A stretch of DNA of 64,000 nt from positions 20,545 through 84,544 of the forward strand of contig JAHEIL010000004.1 in NCBI GenBank assembly GCA_024639405.1. The letters run 5' to 3'. Positions 37,579 through 45,619 of the stretch are shown here, in pieces. Position 1 is the stretch's first letter; each line of letters begins with the position of its first letter. This DNA comes from Crocinitomicaceae bacterium. Its GTDB lineage: Bacteria > Bacteroidota > Bacteroidia > Flavobacteriales_D > Crocinitomicaceae. A program made the position numbers and the translations under genes. The notes below the pieces were generated by a model. The model made no database searches, was not told the origin of the DNA, and saw only the letters and a list, made by a program, of their open reading frames with translations.

Positions 37579-38400
37579 ATGCAAGTTAATTACATAAAAC
37601 ATTTGGAAAGCATCCATTCAAAGTTTATTGAGGATAATCGAATTAACCCATTCCATATCAGTTTATACATGGCTTTATTCCACCTATGGAATTCGGCCAT
37701 GTTTCCTGAACAATTAAGCATCGCCCGAACAGAAGTCATGCTGTTTTCAAAAATAGGTTCCGTCAATACCTATACGAAATGTTTGAAACAGTTACATGCT
37801 TTCGGTTACATCGAATACCTGCCTTCCAAAAATCCATACGTAGGAAGTTTGATTAACATGTACAGAAGTGATAATAGTTCAAGTAATAGTAGTGATCATA
37901 GTATGTGTCTCAAAACTGATAATAGTTGTGATAATACAAGTGAAATACACATGAGACCTTATATAAACTATTTAAACAATAATAAACAATTAAACAATAT
38001 AAACTATTTAGGTGTCGATTTAAAAAAAATCGACCAACCAACAATTTCAAAAAGTAAAGATGAATTTTCTTCTTCTGATGAAAAAGTAATGAAAGTTGCA
38101 AAGAATGAAAATCCAGTTGAAAAACCAAAAAAGACAAAACCAATTGTTGCTTTGCCAACCATGGATCAAGTCACTGCTTTTTTTCAAGAAAAAAATAGAT
38201 CGGAATTGGAAGCGCAAAAATTCTTCAATCATTTTGAATCCAATGGATGGCTTGTTGGTGGAAAAGCAAAAATGAAAAATTGGCATGCAGCAGCGCGCAA
38301 TTGGATCTTGAATTCCGACAAATTTCAAAGCGGAATACAACAAAAAAAGCCCGGTGATATTGCAGTCAATCAAAACAAAGATTACAGTGTACCCCTCTAA
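37579..38400 (+). CDS. phage/element replication protein with winged-helix N-domain
   Basis: A 273-residue protein. The N-terminus (about 1-95) is a winged-helix-like domain seen in Bacteroidota mobile elements: FHISLYMALFHLWNSAMFPE, then SVNTYTKCLKQLHAFGYIEY. A Ser/Asn-rich, low-complexity linker spans about 95-185. The C-terminal 60 residues, EAQKFFNHFESNGWLVGG followed by MKNWHAAARNWILN, match the tail of phage replication initiators (O-like/DnaT-like). It lies just before a DnaC-like ATPase gene, the usual initiator-plus-loader pair. Likely role: starts replication of the excised element. Inferred from pattern and context. Confidence 0.65.
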   Translation: MQVNYIKHLESIHSKFIEDNRINPFHISLYMALFHLWNSAMFPEQLSIARTEVMLFSKIGSVNTYTKCLKQLHAFGYIEYLPSKNPYVGSLINMYRSDNSSSNSSDHSMCLKTDNSCDNTSEIHMRPYINYLNNNKQLNNINYLGVDLKKIDQPTISKSKDEFSSSDEKVMKVAKNENPVEKPKKTKPIVALPTMDQVTAFFQEKNRSELEAQKFFNHFESNGWLVGGKAKMKNWHAAARNWILNSDKFQSGIQQKKPGDIAVNQNKDYSVPL

Positions 38401-38527
38401 TCTTCAATCTTCAATCTTTAATCTTCATCCCGACGCTTCGGGATTCAATCTTGTAATCTTCAATCTTCAATCTTCAATCTTCAATCTTTAATCTTTAATC
38501 TTCAATCTTCAATCTTCAATCTTCAAA
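38399..38527. repeat. AATCTTC heptamer tandem repeat with embedded hairpin
   Basis: About 17 to 18 units of AATCTTC or AATCTTT run from the stop of the replication gene almost to the ATPase gene, broken once by the perfect hairpin ATCCCG-ACGCTT-CGGGAT (38427-38444). Such heptamer tracts vary in length between strains and may affect expression of the downstream gene. Confidence 0.85.
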
Positions 38528-38536
38528 TCCTGTGTT

Positions 38537-39163
38537 ATGTTAGAAAAATGTTATACCCTAGTCGATGGTTATCGACAATTCGACTTCCTCACCTGTGTGC
38601 GCTACCTCAATCATCTGGGAAGGAAACAATACGGATCATCATTTTCCATAAACCCTGACGATCGTTTTATTCTCCACAAACTCATTTCCTATGCGATTGG
38701 TTCTGAAGAGCGGTGCCAGGAACATGGAATTGACCTTTCGAAAGGAATCTTGCTGACGGGTCCAGTTGGTTGTGGGAAAACATCATTAATGACCTTGTTA
38801 AACGCATTCATATATCCAGATCAGAAGTATCAGGTGAAAAATACACGGCAAATTGCATCCGAATTTCACAAGGAAGGTTTTGAAGTAATCCACAAATACG
38901 GTATGCGTGAAAAAGCTTTTTGTCTCGACGATTTAGGAATAGAACACACCATCAAACATTTTGGCAATGAATGTAACACGATAGGTGAAATTTTACTCCA
39001 GCGTTACGAATTACAAGTTAATCAAAGAATCATTACCCATGCAACCACCAATTTGAATGCTGATGAATTGGAGGCCATCTATGGAATCCGTGTCCGTTCA
39101 CGTTTGCGTTCCATGTTCAACCTCATCTCTTTCCCCATTGATACGTGCGACAAACGCAAATGA
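38537..39163 (+). CDS. DnaC-like AAA+ ATPase (helicase loader type)
   Basis: A 208-residue ATPase with Walker A GPVGCGKT (75-82), Walker B FCLDDLG (128-134), a sensor region ITHATTNLNADELEAIYG and an arginine-rich end RVRSRLRSMFNLISFP. This is the layout of DnaC/DnaI/IstB-type loaders, which place the replicative helicase at an origin. It follows the initiator-like protein gene across the heptamer repeat tract, and its stop overlaps the amidase start (ATGA). Probably works with the preceding protein to replicate the element or phage. Confidence 0.82.
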   Translation: MLEKCYTLVDGYRQFDFLTCVRYLNHLGRKQYGSSFSINPDDRFILHKLISYAIGSEERCQEHGIDLSKGILLTGPVGCGKTSLMTLLNAFIYPDQKYQVKNTRQIASEFHKEGFEVIHKYGMREKAFCLDDLGIEHTIKHFGNECNTIGEILLQRYELQVNQRIITHATTNLNADELEAIYGIRVRSRLRSMFNLISFPIDTCDKRK

Positions 39164-39840
39164 TAATCCCATATAATAATCAAAAAATGAAAATAAAACT
39201 CACAAAACTCGACACGACAAAAATCGTTCAAGTTCGTTTAAAAGACACCCAATATTACCAGGAAGAATTTCCCAAAAAACAAATCGTCATTCACCACACC
39301 GTTTCCAATGGCAATGCTAAAAATGTAATTGCATGGTGGGGAAAAACACCTGCTCGCATTGGTGTTGCTTTCGTTATCGATCGAGAAGGAATCATCCACC
39401 AATGTTTCAGTTCCAAACATTGGGCGCATCATTTAGGCATCAAGAGCGCGAAAAACAAGCAATTGAATCAACAGTCCATCGGAATAGAATTATGCGCTTG
39501 GGGGTCATTAAAACGCAGTGATGTGAAGTCAGGCATCGTCGCGCAATTCACCTCATCCACAGGAACTATCATCCCAAACGATGAGGTCATTGCATTAGAA
39601 AAAACATTTCGAGGTTCAAAGTACTACCAAAAATACACCGACAAACAGTTGAAAACCCTTCAAATACTACTGAACTACCTATGCAAAACCTACAACATTC
39701 CAAACACCTACAATTCCGATATGTGGGATTATTCAAGGTCGGCCATAAATGGAAGTCCTGGAATATTTACCCACGTCAGCTATAGAAAAGATAAAAGCGA
39801 TTGTTTTCCACAGGAGGAGTTGCTGGAAATCCTTGAGTAA
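39160..39840 (+). CDS. N-acetylmuramoyl-L-alanine amidase
   Basis: A zinc amidase of the Amidase_2/PGRP fold that cuts the bond between muramic acid and the stem peptide. The first zinc His is in KQIVIHHTVSNGNA (His45/46 by the 39160 start), the central region has HWAHHLGIKS and SIGIELCAWG, and the last ligands lie in FTHVSYRKDKSDCFPQ. From the ATG at 39160 it has 226 residues; that ATG overlaps the ATPase stop (ATGA), while an upstream ATG at 39145 and a downstream one at 39187 are alternatives. There is no signal peptide, as in phage endolysins. Next to replication genes it suggests a phage-derived lysis or transfer function. Confidence 0.85.
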   Translation: MIIPYNNQKMKIKLTKLDTTKIVQVRLKDTQYYQEEFPKKQIVIHHTVSNGNAKNVIAWWGKTPARIGVAFVIDREGIIHQCFSSKHWAHHLGIKSAKNKQLNQQSIGIELCAWGSLKRSDVKSGIVAQFTSSTGTIIPNDEVIALEKTFRGSKYYQKYTDKQLKTLQILLNYLCKTYNIPNTYNSDMWDYSRSAINGSPGIFTHVSYRKDKSDCFPQEELLEILE

Positions 39841-39911
39841 AAACATTGAATTCAAGATTTTTTAAATTCGCCATAATAATTAAACTTTCATCTGATTAAT
39901 ATAGATTTAGA

Positions 39912-40577
39912 TTAATTTTCTGCGTTTAGTTCCTTCTCAAATTCAATCAGGTCTATTTGAAGCTGACTTTCATCAATGCTTTTTAGAATTTCAACAAGCT
40001 CGTGATGACATTTTTTGTATTTTAGTTTACGTTTACAAAAACAAAAATCATTTCGAGTAAGAGGAGTATCGTTTAACAAGTGTTTTAAAATCATAACACA
40101 TTCTTCAACGCTATTGATTTTCAAATCTTCTGCGTAGTACTGTTTAATTCCCTCAAAGTGATGCTTATACTCACCATTTGCAAACTTACCTTTTTTTTCG
40201 AAATAGACTTGATTAACAAAAAAAGGATAAATTTTTTCTCTTGTGAAGGTAAGTAAATTGATTCCCCTTGCTTTTAATAACAACATTTTATGAGTTATGT
40301 CTAAGCAACAGATACCATGTTCGTCAATATGATGATCTTCTATCCTTTTAATCTTTTCAGATGTTTCTAATACTATTGGTATACAAAAAGGATATTGAAA
40401 GGGCACTATGATTATAATTGAAAACGTATCCCAATAATCACCAACGCTATCACAAATATCTATTTCACCAGTAATCAACCAAGCATTATTAGCTTGGTTG
40501 ATGTTTTTGTGACTTAGTTTTGGAAAAAATTCATTCAAAGATTTGAAATCTTTTTCAAATAAATTTGTGTTTTTCAT
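39912..40577 (-). CDS. E2-like (ubiquitin-conjugating fold) protein with SEC-C-like tail
   Basis: A 221-residue protein. Residues 30-125 carry the pattern of bacterial E2 proteins: GDYWDTFSIIIIVPFQYPFC, then HHIDEHGICCLDITHKMLLL, where Cys90 or Cys91 is the likely catalytic cysteine after the conserved HH and before the L-D segment. The tail has RNDFCFCKRKLKYKKCHH (C-x-C-8-CH), a SEC-C-type zinc motif. It is the last gene of a four-gene operon with a nucleotide cyclase, a membrane effector and a DUF2188 protein, 5 bp after the cyclase gene. Stand-alone E2 proteins regulate the cyclase in some CBASS systems; an equivalent role here is inference. No E1 or JAB gene is adjacent. Confidence 0.75.
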   Translation of the reverse strand: MKNTNLFEKDFKSLNEFFPKLSHKNINQANNAWLITGEIDICDSVGDYWDTFSIIIIVPFQYPFCIPIVLETSEKIKRIEDHHIDEHGICCLDITHKMLLLKARGINLLTFTREKIYPFFVNQVYFEKKGKFANGEYKHHFEGIKQYYAEDLKINSVEECVMILKHLLNDTPLTRNDFCFCKRKLKYKKCHHELVEILKSIDESQLQIDLIEFEKELNAEN

Positions 40578-40582
40578 ACAAA

Positions 40583-41587
40583 TTAAAAATTGAAATAAGG
40601 TTTACTTTTTTCAGCTAAAGGAATTAGATTTTGTGGATTTCTATTGTTGTAAACCAAATGGTTATGAGTTTTCATTATCAATTTCCCATTGTTGTCCGTT
40701 GCAATAATATCAAGCGTTTTTAAAAATTTAAACCATTCAAAATCATATTGAGTATATCTAAATCCCTTTTCTGGAATTTGGAAAATATAGCGTTTTTTAT
40801 GATCTACTAATCTAATGCAAACAGGAGTGAAAAATTGATCTAGTATTAAAGCTTCACTTTTTATATTATCACCAATTACGATTCCATTATTATCAGCATA
40901 GCTTTGCATTTTGGCAGCTAAACTTGTATGTAGGCTACAAGTCGTAACTTCACTTATTTCTCCAATGCCAGCTAATGACCAAATCACATCAGAATCATAA
41001 CCAAGGTCAATTCCAATTCTAGTGTAAATATTTTCAACACCTTGCTCATTTAAAAGCTCTTTCAAATCATTCTTCATGAAATATGAAAATAATGCTGCGC
41101 TTTGTAAAGCCCTTTCAACGGCTATTTTTTTATTTATATTTTTTCCACCAAAGTAAACAAATAAACCATCTCCTTGTAATCGATGAACATATCCACCAAA
41201 TGCCAAACAAGTATGTATAGCAGCTTTTTGAATAATATTTGAAATTACCATTACAGTTAGAGGATCATATCTTTTAAAAAGATTTGTTGATCCTTTAATA
41301 TCTATAAACATAGAAACAATGTAATGGTTTTCAACTCCTTGACTTTCTTTTAAGTCAGCGAAATCAGGATGAAGTCCAGTGGGTTGATTAAAATTTGGTG
41401 TAACCCCATTTTTTAGAGCTAATTCTGTCATTGCTGGCAATAACTGATTGTCTTGAAATTGGGCTCTAACTTCTTCTAGTAGTATACTTTCATTTAATTC
41501 ACCTGTTGCGCTGTAGTATCTTTCCTTAGCAACGCCTTTATTCATCACTTGACGAATGTTTTCAAAATATGTATTGTACAAATTCAT
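40583..41587 (-). CDS. class III nucleotide cyclase, Pycsar (PycC)-type
   Basis: A 334-residue cyclase. The class III catalytic core spans about 85-270: VSMFIDIKGSTNLFKRYDPL with metal-binding Asp96, and GYVHRLQGDGLFVYF with Asp140. The residue pair before GD is RLQ rather than the Lys of adenylate cyclases, as expected if the nucleobase is not adenine. Next to a DUF5706-type membrane protein it fits Pycsar, in which phage infection triggers cUMP or cCMP synthesis. N-terminal residues 1-80 and the C-terminal 60 are unassigned. It lies 6 bp after the effector gene and 5 bp before the E2 gene. Confidence 0.8.
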   Translation of the reverse strand: MNLYNTYFENIRQVMNKGVAKERYYSATGELNESILLEEVRAQFQDNQLLPAMTELALKNGVTPNFNQPTGLHPDFADLKESQGVENHYIVSMFIDIKGSTNLFKRYDPLTVMVISNIIQKAAIHTCLAFGGYVHRLQGDGLFVYFGGKNINKKIAVERALQSAALFSYFMKNDLKELLNEQGVENIYTRIGIDLGYDSDVIWSLAGIGEISEVTTCSLHTSLAAKMQSYADNNGIVIGDNIKSEALILDQFFTPVCIRLVDHKKRYIFQIPEKGFRYTQYDFEWFKFLKTLDIIATDNNGKLIMKTHNHLVYNNRNPQNLIPLAEKSKPYFNF

Positions 41588-41593
41588 GTTTGA

Positions 41594-42088
41594 TTATTTT
41601 AAATTTTTTAGTATTAATATTATTAATGGTATGTAAATGAATATCTGTATTGCGAACAAATTTCCAACAACATATAGTTTCTTGAATTTGCTTTTCAAAC
41701 CTGAGGCAAGCTTAAATGTTTGCGTTCTTAAGTCTTCTATCTCTTCATCTTCGGACTCATCAGCTGATTTTTTCTTGAAATTCGTTTCTCCCATACTCTC
41801 AATAGATTGAAAAAACAATAAAGAATTTGTTTCATCCGTTAAATAAGGTCTTGAAGCTAAAACTAAGATTAACAGATTTATCAAGCCTAGAATCATCGAT
41901 ATAATCAATAAAGTTGGAATTACCCAGTACCAATAAGTTAAATCCATAATCGTTGTGTAACTTGCAACCAAACCACCCACAATAAACAAGTTCAAAGTCA
42001 AATAGACATTACTTTTATTATTTACACTGTCAAAATAATGGTCATAACGTGCTATACAAAATTTTAATCTTTCTTTTTCACGATCCAT
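41594..42088 (-). CDS. Pycsar-type transmembrane effector (DUF5706/SLATT-like)
   Basis: A 164-residue membrane protein. An N-terminal amphipathic helix (KERLKFCIARYDHYFDSVNN) leads into a membrane helix pair (about 27-48 and 53-77), a charged middle region (about 90-135) and a final helix (about 139-161). This is the layout of Pycsar-TM effectors, which on binding a cyclic pyrimidine nucleotide disrupt the inner membrane and stop phage production by cell death. It is 3 bp after the DUF2188 gene and 6 bp before the cyclase gene. Assignment rests on pattern and neighbour; the ligand is unknown. Confidence 0.75.
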   Translation of the reverse strand: MDREKERLKFCIARYDHYFDSVNNKSNVYLTLNLFIVGGLVASYTTIMDLTYWYWVIPTLLIISMILGLINLLILVLASRPYLTDETNSLLFFQSIESMGETNFKKKSADESEDEEIEDLRTQTFKLASGLKSKFKKLYVVGNLFAIQIFIYIPLIILILKNLK

Positions 42089-42091
42089 AAC

Positions 42092-42313
42092 CTAACCCTT
42101 AATTTTACTCGGATCATTCCCATAACTGTTCTTTTCACGAATCTTCCCATCCCGACCATGAATGATCACTTCTGATTTTTGATTCATAGCGATTTTGATC
42201 GCTGCATTTTCCGCTTCTTTTTGAGTTGCAGTTACTTTAGTAGCTTTTTCGTTGCCGGCTACTTTAGCTGCCCATCCTTGTGGGTGCTTAACGACGTGTA
42301 CATTCTTTCCCAT
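42092..42313 (-). CDS. DUF2188 protein, first gene of the cyclase operon
   Basis: A 73-residue cytosolic protein matching DUF2188: HVVKHPQGWAAKVAGNEKAT and SEVIIHGRDGKIREKNSYG are the two family blocks. DUF2188 proteins are small beta/alpha folds of unknown role found widely in bacteria. The frame is open to a TTG at 42367, but the ATG at 42313 gives the family start. It leads the operon at 3 bp from the effector gene, so it may be regulated with the cyclase system; whether it belongs functionally is unknown. Confidence 0.85.
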   Translation of the reverse strand: MGKNVHVVKHPQGWAAKVAGNEKATKVTATQKEAENAAIKIAMNQKSEVIIHGRDGKIREKNSYGNDPSKIKG

Positions 42314-42498
42314 AATTTTGATTTTTAGGAATAAATTCTTTAACTGATCATCTCTCGTGAAGACCAACCGAACCTGAAGGAAGTATGATTTTTTAGGGAA
42401 ATTGGAGTAGTTTCAAAAAAGTTCGTACTTTCGTACCCTAAATATTAAGAATGTAAGTTTAGCCGTCCAAAGTTTAACTCACATTCCCTAGTAAATCA

Positions 42499-42525
42499 AC
42501 AGCTCTCTTCAGGGCTGTTTTTTTT
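42499..42525 (+). terminator. plus-strand terminator upstream of the restriction locus
   Basis: ACAGCTCT-CTTC-AGGGCTGT, eight pairs with one wobble, followed by eight T. No coding gene precedes it on this strand, so it may end a short RNA (about 42420-42525) or shield the restriction locus from read-through. Confidence 0.7.
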
Positions 42526-42604
42526 GTCAAAGATACATGTAATCTTTTAACAAAACAAATTTATTAAAATTTGAAGTGTTCTACAAATAAATTTATCAAC
42601 ATTT

Positions 42605-42636
42605 TTGTTGATAAGTTAATTTTTTACCTATTTTTG
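42605..42636 (+). promoter_or_regulatory. promoter of the type I restriction locus
   Basis: TATTTTTG at 42629-42636 with TTG at 42605-42607 (21-bp spacer) or 42608-42610 (18 bp). It lies 24 bp before the ATG at 42661 and supports that start for the first S subunit. Confidence 0.65.
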
Positions 42637-42660
42637 AAGCGCATAACAAATTCAAAGTGT

Positions 42661-43230
42661 ATGGAAAAAGTATTTGAAAGTATCGCTGAATTTCAATTTG
42701 GATATTATGATAAGCCAGTAGATTCAGGTGCTGTGTCCTATATACAAGTTAAAGATTTTGATGCTAACAATCAGTTTTCAAATGAAACTAGTGCATTTTT
42801 AAATATTGATGAAAAGTCTAGAAAACATCTTTTGAAGGATGGTGATGTGATTTTTGTGGCAAAAGGATTCAGGAATTTTGCATGGACATATAAAGAATCA
42901 TTTGGACCTGCAATTGCATCATCAATCTTTTTTGTCATTAAAGTTGATACGTCAAAAATACTTCCTGAATTTTTGACTTCTTTACTAAATTCTGCGGCAT
43001 ATCAGCAGCAATTTCAGCAGTTAGGCGCTGGTAGTTCTATTCCATCAATTCGAAAATCCGAATTAGAAGCAATTAAAATACAAGTTCCTCCATTGGAGCT
43101 TCAAAGGAAAACGGTCACAATCAATGAACTCTATTTAAAAGAATTGCAATTGACGAACAAAATCATTGATGAAAAACAAAAGTATTACAACAATATTATT
43201 AACAAACTAATTACTCAAGTACATGTCTAA
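42661..43230 (+). CDS. type I restriction specificity subunit, single-domain
   Basis: A 189-residue half-size HsdS with one target recognition domain and one conserved helical end. Residues 20-150 form the TRD (YIQVKDFDANNQFS, GDVIFVAKGFRNFAWTYK), and the end PSIRKSELEAIKIQVPPLEL followed by a coiled helix is the usual S-subunit pattern. A half S can dimerise or pair with the M subunit alone. The ATG at 42661, after a good promoter, is preferred over an upstream extension to 42571. It overlaps hsdM by 8 bp. Confidence 0.82.
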   Translation: MEKVFESIAEFQFGYYDKPVDSGAVSYIQVKDFDANNQFSNETSAFLNIDEKSRKHLLKDGDVIFVAKGFRNFAWTYKESFGPAIASSIFFVIKVDTSKILPEFLTSLLNSAAYQQQFQQLGAGSSIPSIRKSELEAIKIQVPPLELQRKTVTINELYLKELQLTNKIIDEKQKYYNNIINKLITQVHV

Positions 43231-44773
43231 ATTAACTCAAAAAGAAATTAATCAAACTGTCTGGAAAGCATGTGACTCGTTTAGAGGAGTTCTTGATCCT
43301 ACACAATACAAGGATTATGTTTTAACAATGCTTTTTGTTAAATATGTTTCAGATGTGTGGAAGGATAAACATGCTGTTTACAAAGAAAAGTACGGAGATG
43401 ATACTGTTAGGATTGAACGAGCTTTGAGAAATGAACGTTTTCAAGTTCCAGATAACGCAACTTTTGATTACTTGTTCGAAAACATTAATGAATCAAACCT
43501 CGGAGAATTAATAAACATTGCACTAGAAAACCTAGAAGATGCGAATCGCGCAAAACTGGATCGTGTATTTAGAAATATCGATTTTAATTCTGAATCAAAT
43601 CTCGGTCAAACTAAGGACAGAAATAGGAGGTTGAAAAATCTTGTAGTCGATTTTTCAACGATGAACTTGCAACCATCACATTTAGAAGGGAATGATGTAA
43701 TTGGTGATGCTTATGAATACTTAATTTCCCAATTTGCTGAAGGAGCTGGAAAAAAAGCGGGAGAATTTTACACACCAAGTGAAGTTTCTACGCTACTTGC
43801 TAAATTATTGAATCCGCAACCAGGAAACAGATTGTGTGATCCAACATGTGGTTCGGGATCTCTGTTAATAAAACTTGCAAAAGAAGTTGGTACTAACAAT
43901 TTTTCTATTTATGGACAAGAGGTAAATGGAAGTACTTGGGCACTTGCTAGAATGAACATGTTTCTGCACGAAATTGACAATGGAACAATCGAATGGGGAG
44001 ATACATTAAACAATCCTCGATTATTAGAGGGAGATCAATTAATGAAATTCCATATTGTAGCTGCCAACCCTCCTTTTTCATTAGATAAATGGGGTGCTGA
44101 AAATGCTTCGGTTGATCAATACAATCGTTTTCACCGAGGTGTCCCACCAAAAAGTAAAGGGGACTACGCTTTCATTAGTCACATGATTGAAACAACCTAT
44201 GAGGAAATTGGTCGTGTTGGTGTAATCATGCCAAATGGCGCTTTGTTTAGAGGAAGTAGTGAAGGGAAAATTCGAGAACAATTAATCCGTGAAAATTTAC
44301 TGGAAGCAGTTGTTGGTTTACCATCCAACTTGTTTTTTGGAACTGGAATACCCGCTTGTATTTTAATTTTCAATAAAGCGAAAGGAAATAATAAAGATGT
44401 ACTATTCATTGATGCTAGCAAAGGTTATGAAGCTGGAAAGAATCAAAATAAATTAAGAATTTCTGAAAAAAATGATCCAAACGAGATGGATGACATTCGT
44501 AAGATTGTTGATTGTTACAATGCATTTCAAATTGCCCAACCCTTAAAAACTGAAAAAGGCATAGTTATCGAAGATAAATATGCTTACCGAGCAACTTTTA
44601 AAGACTTGGAAGAAAATGAATTCAATTTGAACATTCCTCGATATGTGGACACGTTTGAAGAAGAAGCACCAATTGACATCGCTGCAACGCAAAAAGAAAT
44701 TTCGAATTTGAAAGCTGAATTGGTAGAGGTTGAAAAGAAAATGGAAAACTATTTGAAAGAATTAGGCTTCTAA
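43223..44773 (+). CDS. hsdM: type I restriction-modification methyltransferase subunit
   Basis: A 516-residue DNA N6-adenine methyltransferase. The N-terminal HsdM domain (about 5-135) precedes the catalytic domain with motif I DPTCGSGSL (206-214) and motif IV NPPF (282-285), the hallmark of adenine amino-methylation with S-adenosylmethionine. Length is normal and both motifs are intact. With an S subunit it methylates the host recognition site; with R it completes the restriction complex. It overlaps the half S gene by 8 bp and the phosphoesterase gene by one base (TAATG). Confidence 0.93.
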   Translation: MSKLTQKEINQTVWKACDSFRGVLDPTQYKDYVLTMLFVKYVSDVWKDKHAVYKEKYGDDTVRIERALRNERFQVPDNATFDYLFENINESNLGELINIALENLEDANRAKLDRVFRNIDFNSESNLGQTKDRNRRLKNLVVDFSTMNLQPSHLEGNDVIGDAYEYLISQFAEGAGKKAGEFYTPSEVSTLLAKLLNPQPGNRLCDPTCGSGSLLIKLAKEVGTNNFSIYGQEVNGSTWALARMNMFLHEIDNGTIEWGDTLNNPRLLEGDQLMKFHIVAANPPFSLDKWGAENASVDQYNRFHRGVPPKSKGDYAFISHMIETTYEEIGRVGVIMPNGALFRGSSEGKIREQLIRENLLEAVVGLPSNLFFGTGIPACILIFNKAKGNNKDVLFIDASKGYEAGKNQNKLRISEKNDPNEMDDIRKIVDCYNAFQIAQPLKTEKGIVIEDKYAYRATFKDLEENEFNLNIPRYVDTFEEEAPIDIAATQKEISNLKAELVEVEKKMENYLKELGF

Positions 44774-45537
44774 TGACGATTCAATATGCCTCTGACTTGC
44801 ATTTAGAATTTCCAGAAAACAGGAAATTTATTTCGGAAAACCCTCTGAAACCAGAAGGAGATGTCCTTATTCTTAGCGGAGATATTCTATTATTTAGATC
44901 AATTGATGATCACAAGGATTTCTTTGATTATTGCTCGAACAATTTTGCTTTTACATATTGGATTCCGGGAAATCATGAGTATTACTATTCTGATATCAAC
45001 GAGCGCACAGGTGAATTGAATGAGGCCATTCGACCGAATGTTTTTCTAGTGAATAATACTTGGGTAAATCATGGTTCTGCAAAGTTGATTTTCTCTACGC
45101 TTTGGACAAAAATTTATCCAGATAAAGCTTGGTCTATCCAAAATGGATTGAATGATTTTCATGTAATCAAATCAGGTGAAGGTCGGTTTTCAATAATGGA
45201 GTATAATAAACTATTCGATGAGAATTTGACTTTTATAAAATCGGCAATTGAAGGTAACACCAAAGAAAACTGTATTGTCGTCACTCATCATGTACCGACG
45301 TTTATGCATTATCCGTTGGAATATCTAGGTAGTCCTATCAATCAAGCTTTTGCAGTCGACTTAGATGAATTCATTCTATCTTCTTCTATTGATTATTGGA
45401 TCTATGGACATCATCACAGAAATATAGCTGATTTTAAAATCGGGAACACGCAGCTTTTGACGAATCAATTGGGTTATGTAAGAGCAAATGAACATTCGGG
45501 ATTTAATTTTAACAAAATAATTGATAAAATATTTTGA
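44773..45537 (+). CDS. calcineurin-like metallophosphoesterase
   Basis: A 254-residue enzyme with the metallophosphoesterase motifs in order: YASDLHLE, LILSGDIL, IPGNHEYYY, VVTHHVPT and IYGHHHRN, which bind two metal ions. Substrates range from nucleotides to DNA ends and cannot be inferred here. It begins on the last base of the hsdM stop (TAATG), so translation is coupled to the methyltransferase. Inserted between hsdM and the AbiE-like genes it may be a nuclease-like or signalling accessory of the locus, or simply a passenger. Confidence 0.85.
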   Translation: MTIQYASDLHLEFPENRKFISENPLKPEGDVLILSGDILLFRSIDDHKDFFDYCSNNFAFTYWIPGNHEYYYSDINERTGELNEAIRPNVFLVNNTWVNHGSAKLIFSTLWTKIYPDKAWSIQNGLNDFHVIKSGEGRFSIMEYNKLFDENLTFIKSAIEGNTKENCIVVTHHVPTFMHYPLEYLGSPINQAFAVDLDEFILSSSIDYWIYGHHHRNIADFKIGNTQLLTNQLGYVRANEHSGFNFNKIIDKIF

Positions 45538-45560
45538 TTATCAAATCAATAAACTTAATA

Positions 45561-45595
45561 TTGCTACAATATACTTGCACTGTGTAGCGTAGCAA
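45561..45595 (+). promoter_or_regulatory. candidate promoter and operator of the AbiE-like pair
   Basis: TTGCTAC (45561-45567) and GTAGCAA (45589-45595) form a perfect inverted repeat with an extra GTAGC at 45584-45588; TATACTTG (45570-45577), a near-match to the -7 box, lies inside. It precedes the putative antitoxin gene by 24 bp, the expected place for autoregulation. Confidence 0.5.
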
Positions 45596-45619
45596 AAACA
45601 AGTTTACTGAAAAATAAAT

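Noticed and set aside
38399..38527. Heptamer array considered as a CRISPR array
   Set aside because: Units are 7 bp with no spacers and no cas genes lie nearby. No CRISPR array is seen anywhere in the window.
42314..42367. Upstream extension of the DUF2188 gene to a TTG
   Set aside because: The ATG at 42313 gives the usual family start; the extra residues do not match.
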